Assembly: GCF_007830515.1 (NCBI RefSeq)
Contig: NZ_VLKT01000022.1
Coordinates: forward strand, 1-64,000
Length of the DNA: 64,000 nt
Origin: Mesorhizobium tianshanense
GTDB lineage: Bacteria > Pseudomonadota > Alphaproteobacteria > Rhizobiales > Rhizobiaceae
Reading direction: 5' to 3'
A program made the position numbers and the translations under genes. Below are positions 54,374 through 62,734 of this stretch, in pieces. Position 1 is the first letter of the stretch, and every line of letters starts with the position of its first letter. The notes beneath the pieces are model-generated. The model had not been told where the DNA came from, searched no databases, and saw only the letters and a list, made by a program, of their open reading frames with translations.

Positions 54374-55933
54374 TCACGCAGCCGGCAGGATGATCTCGAA
54401 GCGCGTGCCGCTATCGGAGTCAACCAGCCTGATCGTGCCATCATGCGCTTTCAGGAGGGCCAGCACGATGCCGAGGCCCATGCCGGTGCCGCCCGAATCG
54501 CGGCGCGTGGTGAAAAACGGCTCGAAGACCCGCCCGCGGTTGCTGGGCGAGATGCCGGCGCCGTCGTCGCTCACCAGGATCGTCGCCTTGCCGTCCGCGC
54601 TCGCCGTTGTGATCGAAACGAGCGTCGCGCCATGCCGCGCCGAATTGTCGATGAGATTGGCAAGAACTATTGCCGCGTTTTCGGCCGACATGCGCAGACC
54701 AATATCGCCGCCCGCCTCGACGCGAACTGCCAGCCTGTCCTCGGTCGGCAGCAGCGCCAGTGCGGTGCCGATCGACGCGCTTTCGCCGCTGGGCGCGAGA
54801 TTTTCGGCGCGCGCCAGGTCGAGCAGACGGCGAACCAGAAGGTTGAGCCGCCCGGCGTCGGTGACGATGTTGTCCGAAAAACGCCGCCGCTCGGCCTCGT
54901 CCATCGCACTACCGGAATCGCGCAGCAGTTCGGCCGCACCCTGGATCGCCGTCAGCGGCGATTTGAGCTCGTGCGAGACATGGGTGGCGAAAGTCTGGAT
55001 GCTGTCCGAGCGCGCATGCAGCTTTTCGGCCATGTCGAGAAAAGCGTCGGAAAGTGCTGCCATCTCGCGCGTGCCGTGATGGTCGAGCGGCCTGATAGCT
55101 TCGCGGTCGCCCGCGGCGATGCGTTTCGTGCGTTCTATCAGTGCGTAGATCGGCCGGCTGACGGTGCGCAGGAAGACAAGGGCGATGAGCAGCGTGCCGC
55201 CGAGCATGGCGATCGCCGCCAGCACCACCTTGCCGCGCTCGCCGTAGAGATGCTTGACGATGTTGTTCGGCGTCCGCGACAGATAGACCACGCCGGCGAC
55301 CTTGCTGTCGACAGCAACCGGCATGGCGACGAAGACGCGGACTTTCGTGCCGCGGCTGACCGAATAGAGCGATGGCGGCGGTTCATCCGAGATCCTCAGC
55401 CTGAGCGCGCTGGCATAGCGGCCGGCCAGTGCTGCGCGAACCTCTGCTACAGCGCCGAGCGACAGCCCGACCTCTTCGCGGCCGGCGATGACGACACCCC
55501 TAGGGTCGAGCAGCCGGAAGCCGGCAAGCGTGGTTTTCTGGGTCTCGGCAAGAATGCCCGACAGCCGCGCGCCGATCGCCGCGAAGGCAGGATCGATGGT
55601 GGCGGCCGTCGGCGCAGGCCGGGTCGGGAGAACGGTATCGGAGGCGAGATCGAGGCGCGGCTCGATCGGCCGGTAGGGAGAGTCCGGATTGTCGCTGTCG
55701 GCAGGCACGGGCGCGCCAAGCTTTTCGGTGGCGATGCCGGCGTCGCGGACCTCTTGTGCGTAGATGGCGGCAAGGGCGGCGCCTTGCGCGATCAGCTCGG
55801 CCTCGGTCTGACGGATCAGCTGGTTCTCATAGAGCCGGAAGAAGAACAGGCCGACCAGCGGCAGCGCCATCACCATGATCAGGATGGCAATAACGATCGT
55901 GGCGAGGCGCGGCCGCCATTTCTGCGCGGTCAC
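54374..55933 (-). CDS. Sensor histidine kinase (CreC-like)
   Basis: About 519 residues. Two membrane helices (residues about 10-32 and 236-257) frame a periplasmic sensor domain of roughly 200 residues, followed by HAMP, the H box HVSHELKSPLTAIQ (His about 321), N box VLANLIDNSARHGA, G1 VSDDGAGISP and G2 GGTGMGLGIVLA. The start is taken as GTG 55933, which overlaps the regulator stop as GTGA; a GTG three codons earlier (55942) is also possible. Signal unknown. Operon with the upstream response regulator. Confidence 0.9.
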   Translation of the reverse strand: MTAQKWRPRLATIVIAILIMVMALPLVGLFFFRLYENQLIRQTEAELIAQGAALAAIYAQEVRDAGIATEKLGAPVPADSDNPDSPYRPIEPRLDLASDTVLPTRPAPTAATIDPAFAAIGARLSGILAETQKTTLAGFRLLDPRGVVIAGREEVGLSLGAVAEVRAALAGRYASALRLRISDEPPPSLYSVSRGTKVRVFVAMPVAVDSKVAGVVYLSRTPNNIVKHLYGERGKVVLAAIAMLGGTLLIALVFLRTVSRPIYALIERTKRIAAGDREAIRPLDHHGTREMAALSDAFLDMAEKLHARSDSIQTFATHVSHELKSPLTAIQGAAELLRDSGSAMDEAERRRFSDNIVTDAGRLNLLVRRLLDLARAENLAPSGESASIGTALALLPTEDRLAVRVEAGGDIGLRMSAENAAIVLANLIDNSARHGATLVSITTASADGKATILVSDDGAGISPSNRGRVFEPFFTTRRDSGGTGMGLGIVLALLKAHDGTIRLVDSDSGTRFEIILPAA

Positions 55934-56625
55934 GCGCCGCACCGGCCCAGCCGGAAGCCGATGCCATGCACGGTCTCGATCGCATCCGTACAGCCGGCCG
56001 CCGCCAGCTTGGCGCGAATGTTGCGGATATGGCTGTCGACAGTGCGGTCGGCGACATGGATGTTGCCGGCATACGCATTTGCCATCACCATCTCGCGGCC
56101 GAGCACATGTGCCGGGCGTGCCAGAAATCCTTTCAGGATCGCGAATTCGGTCGAGGTCAGCACCAGCCGCTTGCCGTCGAAACTGGCGGCGTGGCTGGCC
56201 GGCACCAAAGCCAGTCTGCCATGCGAAAATTGCCTGTCGTCGGCCTGTTCCGCCTTTGTCGGGCGGGCGCGGCGCAGGATGACGTTGACGCGGGCGACCA
56301 GCTCGCGCGGGCTGAAAGGCTTGGTGACATAGTCGTCGCCACCCATTTCGAGCCCGAGCACCCGGTCGATCTCCTCGTCACGAGCCGACAGGAACAGCAC
56401 CGGCACATCCGACATGTGCCGCAGCCGCCGGCAGACCTCCAGCCCATCCATCTCCGGCATGCCGATATCGAGCACGACGAGATCGGGCGCGCGACGCTCG
56501 ACCGCCTGCAATGCGGCGGCACCGTCGGATACGGCAACCGTCTTCATCCCTGCCTTTTCGAGCGCAAAGCAGATGATTTCGCGGATATGCGGATCATCGT
56601 CGGCGATCAGGATGTTATGCGGCAT
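55930..56625 (-). CDS. OmpR/CreB-family response regulator
   Basis: 231 residues. Receiver domain with acidic pocket DDD (residues 9-11), phosphoacceptor D53 in VLDIGMP and Lys102 in YVTKPF. The C-terminal winged helix contains LTSTEFAILKGFLARPAHVLGRE and VDSHIRNIRAKL...IETVHGIGFRL. Its stop overlaps the kinase start, and its start is 3 bases after the DUF4173 gene, so all three are one unit. Likely a DNA-binding regulator of its own operon or envelope genes; targets unknown. Confidence 0.93.
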   Translation of the reverse strand: MPHNILIADDDPHIREIICFALEKAGMKTVAVSDGAAALQAVERRAPDLVVLDIGMPEMDGLEVCRRLRHMSDVPVLFLSARDEEIDRVLGLEMGGDDYVTKPFSPRELVARVNVILRRARPTKAEQADDRQFSHGRLALVPASHAASFDGKRLVLTSTEFAILKGFLARPAHVLGREMVMANAYAGNIHVADRTVDSHIRNIRAKLAAAGCTDAIETVHGIGFRLGRCGA

Positions 56626-56628
56626 GGA

Positions 56629-58185
56629 TCAGCGGCCCGGCACGAAGGGTTCGGAGCCCTGAGGAACCACGAACGGGATACGTGTGTCGAGAGTGCGAAG
56701 GAGCCGCCAATTGCGAAAGCTCCAGGCGCGCCAGTTTTCTTGGCCCGCATGGTAACTGGCCTTGTCCCGCCCGTGCGGGCCGGCGAGTTCGCGCCAGGGG
56801 GGATCGTTGGCGGCAACCGTCCCGCTCTGGTGCTCGAAGAAACGGTCCAGAGCCGGCAAGGCATCGGGGCCGAGCGAACGCAGGTACCAGAAATCGAGGC
56901 GGGTGCCCTGGCCGGTCATTTCGAATGAGTGCTCGACATTGTAGTTGGCGATCAGCGCGGCGAAGTTGATGAAGGAGCAGGCATAAAGCGTCACTGATAA
57001 CGTCAGAAGATTGGCGGAAAGCAGCCATTCGTTGGACTTTTCAAGCGCGATACGGGTGATGATCAGGGCAAGGCCCGCCGCCACCAGCCCCATCCAGACG
57101 AAAGCGGCGACGCGCCAGTAGGTCAGCGCATAGACGCCGATATAGAGGTCGAGCCGCAGGATCGACGAGATGACCAGAACGATGTTCTGCGCGACCCAGA
57201 GATAGACCAGCCGGCGAATGAACGGATCGCTGGAGGGTGCACTTCCCGGCCGCAGCGCCGCTAGGACGAAGCCGGCGGCGAGCAGCGCCGTGACGATCAG
57301 CGGATAGGCGCCGCGATGCGCATAGGCCGCGTAGGTCAGGCCGTCGGGAAGGGCGATGCCGCCCCACAGATAGGTGGCGTCGAGCGCGGTCTGTATCGCG
57401 AACAGGATATTGAAGACGACCAGCGCGCGAAGAATCGCGGCCTTGCCGAAGACGATATCTTCGATTGCAGTGTCGGGTTTTGTGGTTGGCACCTCGCCGG
57501 CGACAGGGACAGGCGGCGCCCGACGCGCGGTGCGGCCGAAAGAGCGCGGCAGGCGCGGACGCAGGAAGGCCCAGACGCCGGCAAGCACGAACAGCCAGAA
57601 GGCCAGCCGCGGCAGCTGGATGAAGTCGAGCAAGGCAAACAGATCGATCAGCGACAACCAGTGTTCGATGACCGGATTGGCGGCGCCGAACAAAGCAAGA
57701 AAGACCGCACCCAGAGTCAGCGGCATGACCCAGACGGCGATCGCCGCGAGACGGATGCGCCGCCGGCCAAGCCGCCGCGCCGCCTTGCGCCAGCGTAAGA
57801 AGTCGCGGATGAACCGAAATGGCGCTGCGAGCAGGAAGAGAGCGACCTGACCGGCAATGCGGGCAAGCCCGTGCCGCAGCCGGCCGACCAGCAAAAGCGC
57901 GAAGACGGCCATCGCCGCAAGCCCGATCGCGACGGACAGCGCACTGACATTTTCAATGAGCGGCAGCAGCGCGACAAGCAAGGCGCCGAGTCCGAGCCAT
58001 AGACCGCGGGCGCTGAGCGCCGAAGGCTGGATGGCCGCAACGGCGGCGGCAAGCGTAATGCCGAACAGGAAAAGCGTGATGCCGACGGGCTGCCCGTAGA
58101 AGAGGAAATCGGCCAGCGCGGCAAGCAGGGCCGCGACGCCGAATCGCGCGCAATAGCTCGGCGCGCCCATGAGGAACGATGTCAT
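56629..58185 (-). CDS. DUF4173/DUF4153 polytopic membrane protein
   Basis: 518 residues with about a dozen hydrophobic helices. DUF4173 hallmarks: IEDIVFGKAAILRALVVFNILFAIQTALDATYLWGG and TYAAYAHRGAYPLIVTALLAAGFVLAA, then LDLYIGVYALTYWRVAAFVWMGLVA. A C-terminal soluble segment (about 430-518) ends WRAWSFRNWRLLRTLDT. Function unknown; it is frequently linked to two-component genes. First gene of the three-gene operon with the CreB/CreC-like pair, so it may be its sensor partner or target. Confidence 0.85.
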   Translation of the reverse strand: MTSFLMGAPSYCARFGVAALLAALADFLFYGQPVGITLFLFGITLAAAVAAIQPSALSARGLWLGLGALLVALLPLIENVSALSVAIGLAAMAVFALLLVGRLRHGLARIAGQVALFLLAAPFRFIRDFLRWRKAARRLGRRRIRLAAIAVWVMPLTLGAVFLALFGAANPVIEHWLSLIDLFALLDFIQLPRLAFWLFVLAGVWAFLRPRLPRSFGRTARRAPPVPVAGEVPTTKPDTAIEDIVFGKAAILRALVVFNILFAIQTALDATYLWGGIALPDGLTYAAYAHRGAYPLIVTALLAAGFVLAALRPGSAPSSDPFIRRLVYLWVAQNIVLVISSILRLDLYIGVYALTYWRVAAFVWMGLVAAGLALIITRIALEKSNEWLLSANLLTLSVTLYACSFINFAALIANYNVEHSFEMTGQGTRLDFWYLRSLGPDALPALDRFFEHQSGTVAANDPPWRELAGPHGRDKASYHAGQENWRAWSFRNWRLLRTLDTRIPFVVPQGSEPFVPGR

Positions 58186-58482
58186 GACCGGATTTTCTCA
58201 GCGGCTTTGATCCGGCCGGCATACCGGGGTGGAGACTTGCGGATGAAGGGGAGGAGGGTCGCCGACGGATGCGTCCGGGGCGGATCGGCGAGCCACCAAT
58301 CTTCGCTACGGAGCCGGTAGGGCAGGGACCAACGGGAACTTGTTTGCTTAGGCATGCTGCCCTTTTCGCGGATCGGAATGCAGGCAGCGGGGCGGATCCG
58401 AGGAGATTTTCCGGAATCCGTGCAGTTTTCGTGCAGGGCCAGACGGCTTGCCTCGACCGGCCGCTAGCGCCATAGATCGGAC
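58186..58482. promoter_or_regulatory. Divergent promoter region DUF4173 operon / CitE-like gene
   Basis: 297 bases without a gene. No clear operator or repeat was found; a GTGCAGTTTTCGTGCAGG direct repeat of TGCAG occurs near 58420-58437. Confidence 0.3.
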
Positions 58483-59364
58483 ATGACGACCGAAACCTAC
58501 CGCCCGCGCCGCTCGGTGCTCTACGTCCCGGCCTCGAACGGCAAGGCGCTTGCCAAGATCTCGTCGCTGGCCTGCGATGTCGTCATCATTGATCTCGAAG
58601 ATGCTGTCTCGCCGGCCGACAAGATTTCCGCGCGGGAAAGGCTGGCTGATATTTTCGCCAATGGCCCCGACCGGCGCTGCGAGATGGTCGTGCGCATCAA
58701 CCCACTCTCCAGCGAATGGGGCGCCGACGACTTGCTGGCTGCGGCAAGCTGCGAGCCCGACGCCATCCTGCTGCCCAAGGTCGACACGCCGCACAATGTC
58801 CTCGAGGCCGGCGACGTGCTTGACGACAATTTCGCACCGGACGAGGTGAAACTATGGGCGATGATCGAGACGCCCAAGGCTCTGCTCAACATCGGACCGA
58901 TTGCCGAGCTTGGCCGCGACCCGGCCTCGCGGCTGGTCTGTTTCGTTGCCGGAACGAACGATCTGGTCAAGGAGACCGGCATTCTCGCCACGCCCGACCG
59001 GCGCTATCTTACACCGTGGCTGATGCAGATGGTGCTCGCCGCGCGCGCCGGCGGCCTCGACCTGCTCGATGGTGTCTTCAATGATTTTCGAGACCTAGAT
59101 GGCTCTGCGCGCGAATGTATGGAAGCGGCCGCCATGGGGTTCGACGGCAAGTCGCTGATCCACCCGGCTCAGATCGAGGCCGCAAACCGGGCCTTTGCGC
59201 CATCTGCCGAAGCGGTGGCCGAGGCGCGCTCGGTGAAGGAGGCTTTCGAGCTTGCCGAAAATGCCGGGAAGGGCGTCATCGCGCTGAATGGAAAAATGGT
59301 CGAGCGGCTGCATCTGGCGCAGGCCGAAAAACTACTGGCGAAGGCGGCCGCCATCGGGGCATGA
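58483..59364 (+). CDS. CitE-like CoA ester lyase (HpcH/HpaI family)
   Basis: 293-residue TIM-barrel lyase. RRSVLYVPASNGKALAKISSLACDVVIIDLEDAVSPADK is the CitE/malyl-CoA lyase start, with RINPLSSEWGADDL (catalytic Arg), WAMIETPKALLNIG (Mg2+ Glu) and DGVFNDFRDLDG (Mg2+ Asp region). GFDGKSLIHPAQIEAANRAF closes the barrel. No citrate-lyase partner genes nearby, so it more likely acts on malyl-, citramalyl- or another acyl-CoA. DUF1737 follows 26 bases later. Confidence 0.9.
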   Translation: MTTETYRPRRSVLYVPASNGKALAKISSLACDVVIIDLEDAVSPADKISARERLADIFANGPDRRCEMVVRINPLSSEWGADDLLAAASCEPDAILLPKVDTPHNVLEAGDVLDDNFAPDEVKLWAMIETPKALLNIGPIAELGRDPASRLVCFVAGTNDLVKETGILATPDRRYLTPWLMQMVLAARAGGLDLLDGVFNDFRDLDGSARECMEAAAMGFDGKSLIHPAQIEAANRAFAPSAEAVAEARSVKEAFELAENAGKGVIALNGKMVERLHLAQAEKLLAKAAAIGA

Positions 59365-59390
59365 TCGGCAATTCACCACAGGAATGAAAA

Positions 59391-59597
59391 ATGAAACTCT
59401 ACCGCTTTCTGTCCGGTCCGGACGATTCCAGCTTCTGCCACAAGGTGACGGCGGCGCTGAACAAGGGCTGGCACCTGTTCGGCTCGCCGACCTATGCCTA
59501 CGACAAGCAGACCAAGAGCATGCGCTGCGGCCAGGCCGTAGTGAAGGATGTCGAGGGCCACGACTACGGGCCCGACACCAAGCTCAGTGATTGGTAG
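59391..59597 (+). CDS. DUF1737 small protein
   Basis: 68 residues: MKLYRFLSGPDDSSFCHKVTAALNKGWHLFGSPTYAYD, recognised by its core VTAALNKGWHLFGSPTY and the ending GQAVVKDVEG. A DUF1737 family member of unknown function, often next to citramalyl/HpcH-type lyase genes. It has an AGGAATG site upstream and probably shares the CitE-like gene transcript. Confidence 0.88.
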   Translation: MKLYRFLSGPDDSSFCHKVTAALNKGWHLFGSPTYAYDKQTKSMRCGQAVVKDVEGHDYGPDTKLSDW

Positions 59598-59614
59598 GGC
59601 TGACACGCTCGTCC

Positions 59615-59679
59615 TTCGTCATCCTGAGGTTTACGCGCCGCGTCGCTTTGCCCCTTGCGCCGCTCCAGGATGACGAAGC
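59615..59679. repeat. Inverted repeat between DUF1737 and zincin genes
   Basis: Perfect 12-bp arms CTTCGTCATCCT (59615-59626) and AGGATGACGAAG (59668-59679) separated by about 40 G+C-rich bases. Part of the same family of CATCCT-type repeats occurs near 51822-51845. Confidence 0.65.
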
Positions 59680-59689
59680 GCGGGGCCTA

Positions 59690-60112
59690 TCATTCGGCCG
59701 CTTCTTCGATCCGCTCCATATCGTCGTCCGACAGGCCGAAATGGTGACCGATTTCGTGAATCAGCACATGGGTGACGATGTCGCCCAGCGTCTCTTCGTT
59801 CTCGGCCCAGTAGTCGAGGATGGCGCGGCGGTAGAGCGTGACGCGGTTCGGCCCCTCACCGGTCTGCGGATTCCAGCGCTCGGCGATGCCGCGCCCCTCG
59901 AACAGGCCGAGCAGGTCGAAGGGCGTTTCCAGCGATAGATCATCCATGATCTCGTCGGTCGGGAATTCGGCGATCTGGATGACGATCTCGCCGGTCAGCT
60001 TGCGAAAATCCTCCGGCAGATGGGCGTAAGCCTCCAACGCCAGGAACTCCATTTCCTCCATCGACGGCGAAAGCTGGTCGTGCCAGGTGCGGGTCTTGTA
60101 GATGCGGGCCAT
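59690..60112 (-). CDS. Zincin-like metallopeptidase-family protein
   Basis: 140-residue protein with the gluzincin motif HEIGHHFG in VTHVLIHEIGHHFGLSDDDMERIE, matching the metallopeptidase family (DUF1025-like). It is acidic and cytosolic, with no signal peptide. SPSMEEMEFLALEAYAHLPEDFRKLTGEIVIQIAEFP is the conserved N-terminal half. The start is ATG 60112 after AAGGACA. Divergent from imuA across the SOS promoter. Confidence 0.87.
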   Translation of the reverse strand: MARIYKTRTWHDQLSPSMEEMEFLALEAYAHLPEDFRKLTGEIVIQIAEFPTDEIMDDLSLETPFDLLGLFEGRGIAERWNPQTGEGPNRVTLYRRAILDYWAENEETLGDIVTHVLIHEIGHHFGLSDDDMERIEEAAE

Positions 60113-60246
60113 GCTTTGTCCTTTGATCCCGGCATATAGGCTTTCGAGCCGGAGTCGGCAAATGGCTGGATTGTCGCCCACGCGTGGGCAGGAATAAATT
60201 CCCTATGACTCCGCTTGACTCTTCGGACGCCCTCTGGAATCTATTA

Positions 60247-60261
60247 GAACATAACAGGAAC
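60247..60261 (+). promoter_or_regulatory. LexA/SOS box upstream of imuA
   Basis: GAAC-ATAACAG-GAAC, an exact alphaproteobacterial LexA-type operator (GAAC-N7-GAAC, reverse complement of GTTC-N7-GTTC), 25 bases before the imuA ATG. It likely controls imuA, imuB and dnaE2 together. Confidence 0.85.
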
Positions 60262-60285
60262 AATTGTGAGTGGAAGCTGACCGTC

Positions 60286-61317
60286 ATGGCGACAAGCGCT
60301 GTGGCGCGGGAGACTGTTTTTGCCCTGCGCCGCCAGATCGCGAAGATCGAGGGAACGCTGCCCGAGCGCCTGGAGGCGTCGGCCGGCGCGGCCCCCATTG
60401 ATGCCAATGTCCCTTCTGGAGACGCCACCCCCCAGAATCTAACGATCGTCCGCCACGGCCTCGCCGTGGCGCCGCCCGATGCGTTTCTGCGCACCGGCGC
60501 CGAAGGTCTCGACACCGCGCTCAGCGGCGGCCTGCCGAAGGCGGCGCTGAGCGAGATCCATGGCACCGCGACCCGCGATGCCGGGGCCGTCACCGGCTTC
60601 GCCCTCGCGCTCGTCAGCCTGATCCTCAAACAAGGGCCGCGATTGCCAGTCCTGTGGATCGGCACCGCGGAGATCTTCCGGGAAGCCGGCTTCCCCTATG
60701 CCGGAGGCCTTCACGCCTTGTTCGGCATCGAACCGGAGCAATTGCTGTTTTCCGAGGCGCCAAGGCTCCTCGATGCGCTGTGGACCGCCGAGGAGGCCGC
60801 CCGGATGACGGCGCTTGCCGCCGTCATCCTCGAAATCCGCGGCAGCCCGCAGCGGCTGGATCTCACCGCGACGCGGCGGCTGCACGCCCGGGCACAGAAT
60901 GCCGGCCGGCCGGTCTTCCTGCTGCGCCAGGCCGGCGAACCCGAGCCGACGGCGGCACCCGTCCGCCTCGTCCTGTCGGCGGCGCCGTCGGCAGCGCGCG
61001 AGACGATCGCCGGGCCGCTCGCCGGCTCGATCGGTCGCCCCGCCTTCACCGTCAGCATCGGCAAGAGCCGCACGGCCTTGCCAGGACAATTCACACTGGA
61101 GTGGAACCCCCATGAACACGTTTTCAAGGAAAGACGCATCGGGGAAGAACGGGCAAAGAATCCTGTCCCTGTGGTTTCCGCATCTCGCCGCGGAAAGGAT
61201 CCTGCGGCAGCGTCTGGGGCGGTCCTGGCGTTCCCGGCCGTCGAACCACCAGCCCTTGGTGATCAGCCATCGCCAAGGGAACGCGCAGCGCATCGCCGCC
61301 CTCGACGAGCGGGCTGA
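60286..61317 (+). CDS. imuA: ImuA, SOS mutagenesis cassette protein
   Basis: 343-residue RecA/SulA-like protein of the imuA-imuB-dnaE2 mutasome. Family features: FALRRQIAKIEGTLPERLEAS, FLRTGAEGLDTALSGGLPKAALSEIHG, LRQAGEPEPTAAPVRLVLSAAPS and GQFTLEWNPHEHVFKERR. Induced via the SOS box 25 bases upstream. The C-terminal 69 codons overlap imuB in another frame (61112-61317). ImuA is needed for damage-induced mutagenesis and binds the other mutasome proteins. Confidence 0.92.
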   Translation: MATSAVARETVFALRRQIAKIEGTLPERLEASAGAAPIDANVPSGDATPQNLTIVRHGLAVAPPDAFLRTGAEGLDTALSGGLPKAALSEIHGTATRDAGAVTGFALALVSLILKQGPRLPVLWIGTAEIFREAGFPYAGGLHALFGIEPEQLLFSEAPRLLDALWTAEEAARMTALAAVILEIRGSPQRLDLTATRRLHARAQNAGRPVFLLRQAGEPEPTAAPVRLVLSAAPSAARETIAGPLAGSIGRPAFTVSIGKSRTALPGQFTLEWNPHEHVFKERRIGEERAKNPVPVVSASRRGKDPAAASGAVLAFPAVEPPALGDQPSPRERAAHRRPRRAG

Positions 61318-62734
61318 GGCGCTTCATCTGAAGCGCGGCATGGGCATAGCCGACGCGCGCGCCATGCTTCCGTCGATCGACGTCGTGGAAGCCGATCCCG
61401 AGGCCGACCGCCGCCTGCTCGAAAGCCTCGCCGACTGGTGCGACCGCTACACCCCGCTGGTGGCGCTCGACGCTGCCGACGGCCTGTTCCTCGATGTCAC
61501 CGGCTGCACCCATCTTTTCGGCGGCGAACGGTCGATGCTGGACGACATCCTGTCGCGCTTTTTCCATCAGGGTTTCGATGTCTGCGCCGGCCTTGCCGCC
61601 ACACCAGGTGCCGCCTGGGCGGCGGCACGGTTTGCCAGTGACCGCATCGTCCCCGGTGGCGAGGAGGAGGCGCTTCTCGCACCCTTGCCGCTGGCGGCGT
61701 TGCGCATCGAGCCTGATGTCCGCGCCAGCCTGGAAAGCGTCGGCCTGCGCACGGCGGGCGCCGTCATGGCAGCACCCCGCGCGCCGCTCGCCCGCCGCTT
61801 CGGCGCATCGCTGCTGCTGCGTCTCGACCAGGCGCTCGGCCGCCTCGACGAGGCCGTGTCACCGCGTCTGCCGGTCGCGCCGCTTTCGGTCGAACGCCAT
61901 CTCGCAGAACCCGTCATGCTGACCGATGACATAGAGCGGCTGGTGCGATTGCTGGCGACGACGCTGAAGGCGGACCTCGAGCGCCGCGGCGAGGGCGCAA
62001 GGATGCTGGCGCTGCTGCTTTTCCGCGTCGACGGCGCCGTCAGCCGCATCGCCGTCGGCACCTCGCGGCCCTTGCGCGAGCCGTTGCTGATCCAAAAATT
62101 GTTTCACGAAAGGCTTGCCGCGCTCGAGCAGGACATCGATGCCGGCTATGGCTTCGATCTCGTGCGCCTCTCGGTGCTGTCGGCCGCGACCTTCGACATG
62201 CAGCAGGCGGATCTCGCCGGCGAGACGAGCGATGACGGTGCCGACATCGCCCTTTTCGCCGACCGCATCCGCGCCCGGCTCGGCGAAAGCGCGGTTTTGA
62301 AGCCGGTTGCTGTCGAGAGCCATCTGCCCGAGCGCGCCGTCGCCATGCTTCCCTTCGCGGAAACGCCGCAAAGGATCTCTCCGCCGAAGAAGCCGGACAA
62401 GATGCAAGGCACCAAGCCTGTCTTCCGGCCGGAACGCCCGATCCGGCTGTTCCGTTCGCCCGAACCGATCGAGGTGCCGGCCACCGAAATGCCTGAGGGA
62501 CCGCCCATGAACTTCCGCTGGCGGCGCGCGCTCCACCGGGTCGCGCGCGCGGAAGGGCCGGAACGCATCGCCCCGGAATGGTGGCGGGAGGCACCGGGGC
62601 AGGAAGAGGCGCCGACCCGGGATTATTTCCGCATCGAGGATAGCGACGGCCGCCGTTACTGGCTCTACCGCCAGGGTCTCTACGGCGCTTCGCACGCCGC
62701 GCCGCGCTGGTTCATGCATGGGGTCTTCGCATGA
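61112..62734 (+). CDS. imuB: ImuB, inactive Y-family polymerase hub of the mutasome
   Basis: 540 residues. N-terminal RILSLWFPHLAAERILRQRLGRSW is the ImuB/Y-family start. DAADGLFLDVTGCTHLFGGERSM replaces the catalytic SIDE motif of Pol IV (no acidic pair), consistent with the known non-catalytic state. A thumb/little-finger region, then a C-terminal part, includes QLFRSPEPIEVPATEMPEGPP-like DnaE2/clamp-binding sequence. Overlaps imuA by 206 bases and ends with ATGA overlap into dnaE2. Confidence 0.93.
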   Translation: MNTFSRKDASGKNGQRILSLWFPHLAAERILRQRLGRSWRSRPSNHQPLVISHRQGNAQRIAALDERAEALHLKRGMGIADARAMLPSIDVVEADPEADRRLLESLADWCDRYTPLVALDAADGLFLDVTGCTHLFGGERSMLDDILSRFFHQGFDVCAGLAATPGAAWAAARFASDRIVPGGEEEALLAPLPLAALRIEPDVRASLESVGLRTAGAVMAAPRAPLARRFGASLLLRLDQALGRLDEAVSPRLPVAPLSVERHLAEPVMLTDDIERLVRLLATTLKADLERRGEGARMLALLLFRVDGAVSRIAVGTSRPLREPLLIQKLFHERLAALEQDIDAGYGFDLVRLSVLSAATFDMQQADLAGETSDDGADIALFADRIRARLGESAVLKPVAVESHLPERAVAMLPFAETPQRISPPKKPDKMQGTKPVFRPERPIRLFRSPEPIEVPATEMPEGPPMNFRWRRALHRVARAEGPERIAPEWWREAPGQEEAPTRDYFRIEDSDGRRYWLYRQGLYGASHAAPRWFMHGVFA

